This document shows positions 49,301-60,300 of a stretch of DNA of 64,000 nt, in pieces. The DNA is from Antedon bifida (lineage: Eukaryota > Echinodermata > Crinoidea > Comatulida > Antedonidae). How positions within the stretch are numbered: the stretch's first letter is position 1; the number at the start of each line of letters is the position of its first letter. A program made the translations under genes and the position numbers. Under the pieces are notes generated by a model. It saw nothing but the letters and a program-made list of their open reading frames with translations. It was not told the DNA's origin and did not search any database. The stretch covers positions 14,823,001 to 14,887,000 of the forward strand of contig OY727095.1 of NCBI GenBank assembly GCA_963402885.1, read 5' to 3'.

Positions 49301-51319
49301 ATAATTTTGTTTCATATCACTGCATAAGTGCAATTTCCGGGGACCTAGCAGATTTATTTTTCAAAATGTCTTATAGATTAGCCCCAGGGGAGGGGGGTCA
49401 GCCGGCCAAGGAGGGGTTGTTGTTGTTGTTAGTTAGTCCCGTATTTACAATTTTCGAACACAATTTTGAATTACATTTTCTATATCTATAATCTGTTTTC
49501 CAAATCACAAAATTCCAAATTCTTCATTAACATATTTTTGTGTTTATGCTATTATTACATTAGTAAAGAAATATCTTTATTATCACTTTCTTGTCATATT
49601 CAGCAGTCTCCTTCTCGTCTTTCCCACTATTGCCTATACATAATCAGTTAATACATAAAATAATAAATACATATCAACTTGTATAGTATATAAACAATGA
49701 TTGAAATTAAACCAATTTTTCATTTAAATTAAATTACCATCATGTAAAATTTTAAAACAAATGAAAGATATGAGTAGTTACATTACAATTACCTTCAACA
49801 ACATTATACTCCAACAGTATTTTTCTTGCTTTTCCTCCAAGACGATCTGCAAATATTTGTATTTTGTCTGGATTATCTGCTAATTCTTCCTCTTTCTCCA
49901 GATGGAGAACTGCATCCCATACATTGGAGAAGCTATATTTTGTCAAATCATAGTAAGCAGTAACATTATGTAATGCATCTGGGTCAAGTTGTTTCAAGGT
50001 CTTAAACAGTTGCTTTCTGTAAAGCGACAATTTGAATGTTTTATCAGTATGTTTATTCTCAACCTTGTTGTCTGTCATATACTTTGATACAAGATTTTTG
50101 GCCTGTTGGATTTCAGATGTATTTGTAATCTCTAACAGCAAGTTAACATTAGTTGGTGAGATTAAACCTTTGTCTTCAAGTTTATTGAGCAAGTCATTTG
50201 CGTTAAAATCTTGATTTGTAATTTCACCAACATCCAACTTATCAAATAGTAGGAACCTTAGACAACGGTATATTTCACCGACAAAGCAGTTACCAAGACG
50301 AGCTTTTAGAATTCGGAAATTGTCAAAAGTTTTAGAATCTGAAAATAAAATTACTGACCATTATTTTGACAATGACTATTTTCACTGATTCCAATCAAAA
50401 TGAGTTTGATGTAAAAATATATATTGTGCAAAACTATGACAACACACTGACAGCTAAAACTCGAAATAAAGGCCCATTTACACTAGGACGATAACGATCG
50501 ACGATAATTAGATAAATATGCATTTTTATACAAAACAAAAGAAAACCAAAAAAGTTTAATACTAGAACTATAACCATCTATGCTGCCTTCTTTGATGAAA
50601 ATAACATTTTCACACGTGCAATCAAATGACGTCATGATTAGTAAGAGCAATAATATCGTGACAATACAACGATGTTATTGTTTTTATTGACCATGACGAT
50701 TCCAGTCACATATTCAAGACATTTCCGGTGAAAATGATGCATTGTATCTGTATTAAGAAAGCATAAATTTATTATATATATTTTCTAAATGTAAGTAGTA
50801 CTAAAGAGTATTATTACCTTGCCTAATACCTCGGTTCCATGCACCTGCACCAGAAGACACACCTGTACCAGAAGACACACCTGTACCAGAAGACACACCT
50901 GCATCAGAAGATACACCTGCACCAGAAGATGTGCCTGCAACAGAAGACACACCTGTACCAGAAGACACACCTGTACCAGAAGACACACCTGCACTAGATG
51001 ACACACCTGCACTGGAAGGAACACCTGTACCGGCATTGGATAAAACAAATTAGCTAAAAATTACAGTAAATATATTTGCTATAGTATCATGTAGTGGAGT
51101 TGTGGCTTGGTGGTTATGATGCTTGGCTACCACTCCAAGGGTCCTGGGTTCAAGTCCCGTCATATGTCAGGATTTTTTCTAAGGACCAAATTACTCCACT
51201 CCCAAAGACTTGTAATAAGACTTTGTTTATGTAGAGCATCTTGTGTATATGTTTGTCTTGTGAACCTCTGAGGGTCCCTAATGATCAGCAATAGCTTGAT
51301 GGATCACCCTCATTAAATA

Positions 51320-51359
<40 letters not shown>

Positions 51360-54300
51360 TTTAAAAGTCCTTTTCTCATATAGTATCCCCATTTTACACT
51401 TTCTCTGGGAAAAAATTAGAAACAAGTGTTTCTCAACTGATTTGTGTCATATGGGGTCTATATATCCACCAAAAAAAAGTTCCAGCTCATCTGGCCTGGG
51501 GAAAGCCGCCATTTTGGATTTTCAAAATGGCCGCCATAAAATACAGGTTTTTGCTCATATCTCCTCTTCTACATCATGCATGGAAATGATTTTGGTGGCA
51601 AAGTGTATGTTTTGAGGGTCAAGGAATCTAAATACAGCATTTTGAAGTTCACTCAATAACCGCCATATTGTTTTTCAAAATGGCCGTCTTAAAATACAGA
51701 TTTGTGCTTATCTCAGCTTCTACATCATGTATAGACATGATTTTGGTGGCAAAATGTAGGTTTTGACGGTCAAGGAATCCAAATACAGCATTAATTTGAA
51801 TTTCACCCAATGGCCGCCATTTTAAAAATCAAAATGGCTGCTATAAAATTTACAGATTTTTCCTCATATCTCAGCTTCTACATCATATGAACGTAATTTT
51901 GGTAGAAAAGTATATGTTTTGAAGGTCAAGGAATTCAAATATAGTATTTTAAAGTTCACCTAATGCCCGCCATTTTGTTTTTAAAAATGGCTGCCATAAA
52001 ATTTACAGATTTGTCCTCGTACCTCAGCTTCTACATGGAAGGTGCATGGAAGTGATTTTGGTGGCAATGTTTATGTTTTGAGGGTCAAGAAATCTAAATA
52101 CAGCTTTTTGAAGTTCACTCAATGGCCACCATTTTGATTGTCAAAATGGCCACCATAAGCTACAGGTTTTTCCTAATTTATGAGCTACTATGATTATGAT
52201 TTTGCTAAGCCTATGTTTTGAAGGTTACAGAATAAAAACAAAATTCAGCTTTTGAAATACAGTTGGAAAGTGATGACGAGAATAAGTCAATATGTTGGTG
52301 ATAATATATGGGAACCACAATGATTATGGACCCATGAGATACTGTACACAAGAAGATATCAGCGATGTACTGTAACTATATCATTCGCATGAAGAACCTA
52401 AAAATAAAATATTCTAAAAAAGTTTGTTAGACGACATTTTAAGATATTTTCCAAATCCTAAAGAGAAGCATGGCCAATTTTAGTTAAGCATATTCCAATC
52501 AGATACATTATAGATAAAGCAATTTAAAGCAACATATCTTATGTGACTGAATGTATGGTTACCTAATACACTGGGGACTAACACTACTTCACCATAACTG
52601 GTCTGGATTTATGCATGTAGGTATAATGCGATAACTGGACAAATCGACGATAGTTTATGCCGATCATTCTTTTTTATCCAATTAACATGTCAACAGTTTA
52701 TACAATGGTACAGCCACTCTGAAAACGTATATCTAGCTGCTCATCTACCAGTCATAATAATCAGACACGGAGGAGTTTATCTTTTCAGGAGCTTTCTTGG
52801 TTATATTGGACATACTGGTGGCTTGAGGTTTTGAAGTTGTGCATAACCTACTTTAAAGAGAGCTGTATATTCTAAAGATCTTAGAAGATGCAGCTATGTA
52901 TCATATAATGATGACACGAGATGAGGATGTACCATTTTGTCTCCAGATATAGACACAGTATAGGACAATTGACCATGATGGCCAATATGCCCGAACGACA
53001 AATTTCCATATACATACAATACAAGATGTTCCAAAAGAATGGATATCATGCAACGTGTTATAATGGTGAAGAATCAGTTTTCAGACATGAGCACATGACA
53101 ATAGAGAAAACCTTATGTATCTTGAAATTTGTCTTTCAGCATTTCCAGATATAGCCTTCCACTTTTGGCATTTTGGCCATGACCAGCTGCTGCAAATATG
53201 AAAGCATACTGTAGATGCTATATCTGAACCTGGAGCTCCCAATTGCACAATCATGCCTAAAAAGTTATACCATCTAATGATACAGCCACAGCTTAAATGT
53301 TCTTGATATCTTTTTGACTTTCCCAGAAAGCTCTTAAGAATCTTTCGAGTTTGACGACAAATGCCAGTTTTCTTTCTCTAATTATTTGCATTACTTTACG
53401 TCACATTGGTTGATCGAAGGTTATTAGGATGGCAGATAAGCAGCTAGATTTAAACATAAATGCAGACCATTTAGGGTGACTAGTGTTGATCTCCCAGTGT
53501 ATTACCATGTATTCTTAAGATATGTTACTTGCTTTATCCATAAGTTGTACTTTTAACTGCAAGTTGGCCATGCTTCTCTTTATATTTGGAAAATATCTTT
53601 ACATGTCTATGTAACTTCTTTAGAATATCTTGTTTATTAGTTTCTTCTCGCGAATGATAGTTACAGTACACTCTCTGGTATCTTCTTGTGTACCTCTTTG
53701 GTCGTAATCAGTATGGAACTCGATCTTGTGATTAACTCACGACGTTGACATAGTAATAATGAGGATTGTAATAGCGATAGATCTCGGAGACTAGACAAAG
53801 GGGATTGTACATAAATGTTGTCATTATTATATGTTGTGCCAGTTTGATTGGGAATTTTAAAACTATTACTGTATTTAACAAACTGTATTAAAAAAAAGCA
53901 ACATCTAAAGCCAGTGGAGCAGAAGCCTTCAACTATGAAGTTTGGTCCTAAATGGAATAAGAAGATCTGATCACTTTCCGACTCTGTATTTTAGAATGCT
54001 GATTTTTTATTCTGTAACAATCAAAACATAGACTTAGTTATCAAAATCATGTCTTCATTATGTATATGAGCTACGAAATTAGCAAAACCTGTATTTTATG
54101 GTGACCATTTTGAAAAACAAAATGGTGGCCATTAAGTGAACTTAAAAAAAATGCTGTAATTGAAATCCTTGACCCTCAAAATATATACATTGCCACCAAA
54201 ATCACTTCCATACATTATATGGATTGGAAGCTGAGATAAGAGCAAAAATCTGTATTTTTATGGTGGCCATTTTGAAAAACAAAATGGCGGCCATTGAGTG

Positions 54301-57300
54301 AATTACGAAAATGCTGTTTTTCGATTTCTTGACACTCACAACTACACTTTGTCACTAAAATCACGTTCATACACGATGTAGAAGTTGAGATGAGTACAAA
54401 TCTGTATTTTATGGCGGCCATTTTGAAAAACAAGATGGCGGACATTCAGTAAACTTCAAAATGCTGTATTTGGATTCATTGACCCTCAAAACATATACTT
54501 TGCCACCAAAATCATATCCATACATGATGTGGAAGCTGATATATGAGCAAAAATATGTATTTTATGGCGGCCATTTTAAAAATCCAAAATGGCGGCTTTC
54601 CCCAGGCCAGATGAACTGGAACTTTTTTTTGGTGGATATATAGAACCTATATAACTCAAATCAGTTGAGAAACACTTGTTTCTAATTTTTTCCCAGATTG
54701 GCCCTTTTTAGACTTAAAATAGGGATACTAATAGGCGTGCTAGCAAAGTGTAGTTATAGATGCCTGCAACTTTGCCGGAACTTACCATAAAACTTTTCAC
54801 ATTGGCCGGAATATAACCTATATTGCATTAATTAAATTCTAAATATTGTAGTCTGTTTATGTTTGTTCACTACATATAATATGGCCTTGTCACGTTGAAA
54901 CACTGGTTTTCTTGTCTGATCACCAAAGTTAAGCAATGTTGGACCTGGTTGGAGCTTGGATGGGAGACCATCTAGGATTATCAGTGCTGTATATATGAAG
55001 CTAGGTCCCATCAGGCATTTGATAACAGCAATGATGACTCTTATGGCCGCCCCTGCATCTACTGTAGTATCTGCCTCAGACGTATTGGTTCATGCCTTTC
55101 CTCTGGTCAAGGTGAAACGGACTTAATCTACATCATTACCATAATTAATATTATAACATACCTAGATTTGGTCTTGATGTCTCAACATCGCCTATAACAA
55201 ATAAAATATATAATCATTATTTCAACTAGATTTGAACTCAATTATGGCATTATGACCTGAACTGAAGAACATGATATGTTGTTAGTGCTGAATTCTGTCT
55301 ATTTTGTATCATACAGTATATTCAGCATAATCAACGTATAATCTGTATACATATTACATACAGTGTAGAATAGGTGAAATTACGAGACACGCCATTTATT
55401 CATATTTTTAACATGGCGACGGTATCTGAAATGAAAAACTAAGATAGCAATTTCGGAAGGAAATTATCTCAGGAACAACATATTAACGTGTAGAAGAAAT
55501 TTGAATACGTGAAATATAGATGCGCGCTGGTTTAAATGTGATGAACTATGACGCAAAAGGTGAAAATACAACGTTTTTTATTCAACTGGCCATATGATGA
55601 CGTCACAACATCTGATTGGCAAAATGTTCACATGAATTCGTATCTACAATCCAATAGCTTCCAGAAAACGTTTTAATCATGATTATCACTTTTTATTCTG
55701 ATGAGCTATAAAAGATTGAATTTACTGTAAAGATTAAAATAAGTGACCCACGTTATTTACATTTTTAGACATGATGACGTCATAAAAATTAAAACATTTT
55801 TAACTCATGCGAAAGATAGTTGATTGACCTAGACAATATCAAAATCGGAGTGAAAATGGAAAAAGGATAAGTGGAGATGCGCTCTATTAAATGTGATGGG
55901 CTATGACGAAAGATACAAAAATCCTATATTTTATATTCGCGTGACCATACGATGACGTCACAATGTCCGGTTAGCCATATTAATGCATGATCCGATATCT
56001 ACAACTCATCAACTCAATAAAAATAACTTTCATTGTTTAGTTTAGAAACTACGACTGTTTAAAAAAAGGCATAATTTTGACAAATTTTTTATTTTTTTCA
56101 TCAAAAACGCGTGCAAATTGTCCAATTCTATGTGCTCGTATGACGTCATTTGAAGTCGAAATAGTTTAAAAGTCGGTAAAATTACTAGAAAAGGCTGGAA
56201 AAACATAAATCACTCGAAAAAATGATGTTTTAAAAATTTATGCACGCATGGGAATTTTTGACATGCTCAAAATGACATGAAACGCGTAGAAAGTTGATTA
56301 GAAATAGTTTTTTCGCATTTTTTAATTTTAAATGCATGTGCTCGCGTAACTTTGTGTAAAACACGCAATTTTTTTTCCACAGAAAGTTAGCGCATGATAT
56401 AAATTAAACTTTTGCAAAGTTTCAATTTAAAATGTTATTTGGTTTTTGACCTATGTTAAATACGCGAAATTCATAAAATCGCGCGTAAGTCACGTTGCGC
56501 AATTGTAAACATGCTGAAAATGTTCGCTGCACAACTTCATATGAATGACGATATGTTTAGAAAGTTACGAAATGTTATGTTTGCAAGTTTTACAGATACG
56601 CATGACACAAAAATTACAGAAAGAAAGAAGAAAAAGAAAAAAAAGATGATGATGATGATGATGATTTCGTACAATCACAAGGAGTTATCCTGCAACTTCG
56701 TTGCGGATAACTAATAAAAAAAAAATCAGTTTTATATATGGTATATATGGAAAAACTTGACCAGTGATATTATACTGGAAATTAAATAATAAATTTAAAA
56801 AAAATTAAGATGAGGAAATCAGTGAGAATGAGAAAAAAAACCACCCAACTGATATTCAAAATAAGAATATTTCGCTTTTGATATGCAGAAGAATTAAGGT
56901 GTTTTAGGAACTAGCAATGTAACCAAAGTGTATTGTAATGCTAAATAAAAAACAAGCCAACACCTATATTGTTTTCACCCCATACTCTAACAATGGTACA
57001 GTCAATAATGGCTAGTTATTGTCATGGATGGTTAATGTCTGATTACCGTTTTTTGAATACTATATTTTTCCAATATCATCATTCTAAATTTAGACTTGTT
57101 TTTGCATTTTAAATACTTACAATTCACTTCCACTGGATCAATATTATTTGACTCTTGTGATAGTAATACTGTTGCCTTTAAGACTTTTGCTGATGAATTT
57201 TTCTTTTTTTTTTTTTTTCTTTTTAAAAGAAATGTCTTGTATGGTTCTGTACGCCATAGGTCATTAGCCTTGACAGTCTAGGAAAACAATGAAGACATAC

Positions 57301-60300
57301 TCAGATAAAAAGTTACAGTTCTAAGGCACTGTAGTAAAATTGATTGCTGTGATAAATAAATATTATACAATTAATTATATATTTTGTTTAATAATTTTTT
57401 TTTATACTGGTAGTGCTTTCATTCAAGTTTTTCTCCCAATGACAAATATAAAAATGGCTATACTGCAAATAAAAGTGTGCATGCATAAAAGACTAATGAA
57501 AAGACAGAATCTATCAAACTTTATGTGAAAAAGAAATGTGATGTGCCCATATATGGACACAATGACATCATATCACTACCATATTTGGGCATATCACTAC
57601 CATATTTGGGTACATCACATTTTTTTTTCAAGCTAGTTTGATAGTGTAGACAGTAGTTTTATATGAATTTTTGACATTACATACTATATATTTTTTTATA
57701 ACTTTTTTAACTTATTCTAAACGTTTTATGCTGTTTTTTGAAGACAAATTTCAAATTGTGTATTTTTTGACAATAAAGTTATCTTGAATCTTAAGATCTT
57801 AACTCAGTATCATGATCCAGTATGCTCAATTGGATAGCAATACAGATTTTATTTATTGATCAAGTTTATGAATTCTCAAGTTATGTGGTATTCCAGCAAA
57901 AACATGTTTAATGCATATTCTTTACCATGCCAACCTACTAAAAATATTGTGATAATACATATATAACATGCATACTGTATATAAAACAAATATTCTTACT
58001 TGTTCTTCCTTCTGAACTTTCCATTCCTGTTTTGATACTGTTACAGTAACTTTCATGTCCTTATACATAGATAGTATACCTACAGGTGCTATTAAAGGCT
58101 GCTCACCGATTTTTCTGTGGGCTTCTTCTACCATCTGAAATACATATATACCTAATGTTATTTGTGACTGTGTACATATTTGTTTCTTAACTATCTGAGA
58201 GGAGTACAGGACATTCATCATGTTCACTTCTCCATTACCTAATTTTATAGTTTTAACTGTAAATAGTTTAGGAAAATTTTCTGCCATAAATTTTAATTAA
58301 TGTGTTATTATACGTTAGCTCAAATTTAGTGCTTGTAAATTCCCCAGGTCTGAAGTTAGGTGTCAAGAAAATACATTTTTTCATACTGTACAATTTTAAG
58401 GTATATAAAAATAAGAGAATAAATATTATGCCAAGTTAACAAATCTAAGATAATATTATTATTGACCAAAAGATGAGAAGTACAGTAACAGTGACTAATT
58501 CACTCTTTCTAGAAACTGTGGAAAAGCAACTATTTATTAAATCTATATTCTGAACAGTTAATTGATTGTAAGTAAAATAAGAACTAAATTATTCAAATAC
58601 AGTTTAAAAACAACTTATAGTAATTACCTTTACATCTGACGACTTACAAAGTCTTGTTTGAAGTTGATATTCATCATTTGCAAGCATCTTTCCAAAAACT
58701 TCTAATACCATTTTTTTTCTACCAATGGCACTTCTGGCACGACCCATTAGTCCATAGAAACTAAAATGATTTAATGTTATATAACATCGACCTTTACTTA
58801 AAGTAAAATGAACGTCCTTTCTATCATTTGTCAATGCTATTTGTTTCCATTCGTCTTGAATGTGATCTTTAACAAGTAGAGTGAATTCCCAAAACTCTTC
58901 ATTTACAGCATCATGTGTAAATGACAGTAAACAGGGCTTGTGGAAGATGGTGCCTTCTGGTCCACATTTAACAATAGGTGATATTATTGATTCATGAGGA
59001 TGAAGTACAGGCATGTCTTCCTCCAAAATATTTTCTAGTGATACGTTAACTGTCTCTCCTTTTTCAATTGCTCCTTGATGTACCTCCAACGTTATGTCTC
59101 CATCTTGAAGATGGAGAACTCTGCCGTCTGAGTCCACACTTAGCTTCATAATTTGACCTAGAGAATACAAATATCAGATATAACTTTTAATAATTTGACA
59201 GTATCAGTTATTGTATTACCAGATTACTTGTTAAGTGCTGCGACAATAGCAATCAGCAATAGCAATCAGACGCTGAAATGAGTCATGTGTGCGCTTTTTA
59301 TTTTTTCACTATCATGCACTGGAGTGCAAAATCGTGTAAATCAGCACAATTTAACAGTACGAACCAGCGTCTGCACCGCGGCCCCATAAAAAAAACAAAA
59401 ACAAACACACACCACTTGTATATCTTATAAATTCTGCTACACGACTGTTTTGCTAAGCTTAGGCTAGCTATAGGCTAGGCCTAGGCGGTGATTAGATGGG
59501 TCGCCGAGCAGTGGTGCTTGCCATGGTAGGCCTAGCTTTTTTCTAGGCTAGGCCTATAAGGTGTATTCACCTAAAAAGGTGTAAGTGAAAATAGACCCAT
59601 GTTATAAAACAAATAATGCAAAAGTCTAAACTCGTACATTAGTGGAGATTTGGCGAACTCTCGGGTATTCACAATGTCGTGCATGTCAGACCATTAAAAT
59701 ACCCTTGAGTGTGCCGCATATCCACTAACGCACTCGCACTTGTGCATTATTTGTATATTGTTCTTGAAAAACACTGCACGAAAGATTAATACTTTGGGAT
59801 AAAATGGACTTAAAGCATAATATTATAACATTGTTGGGTCTATAATCAAGGTAGAAGAGCAACAACACAGTCAAAGGCCATAACTGACCAACTTATTTAC
59901 TAAGTACTAGACCACATTGAGGAGATCAATCAAGTTTATTGGTTGTTGAGAAATGTTTATAGCATCTGTTATAATATAGCATCATCTTGCAAAATGGTGA
60001 CGATATACAAGCAATGAATTGATTTAAGCACGTTATCCGATCTATTTTCTAACTTTCTATGTTAAAACATTGGCAGAAATCAAAACACTAACTAACGAAT
60101 TTAAAATTCATAATTGTAACACTATAAAGTCTGATTGTATTTCAACTATTCTACTACTGTACAGTACCACAATGAATAATATCAATGTATACAGAATTCA
60201 CTTGTCTCCATAATGTGCATACCATTTAATGCTTTCTTTGAATCTATTCCAAGAAGACTTCCAAACACTATAATTTTTTCTGGGTTATCTTCTAAAAGTA

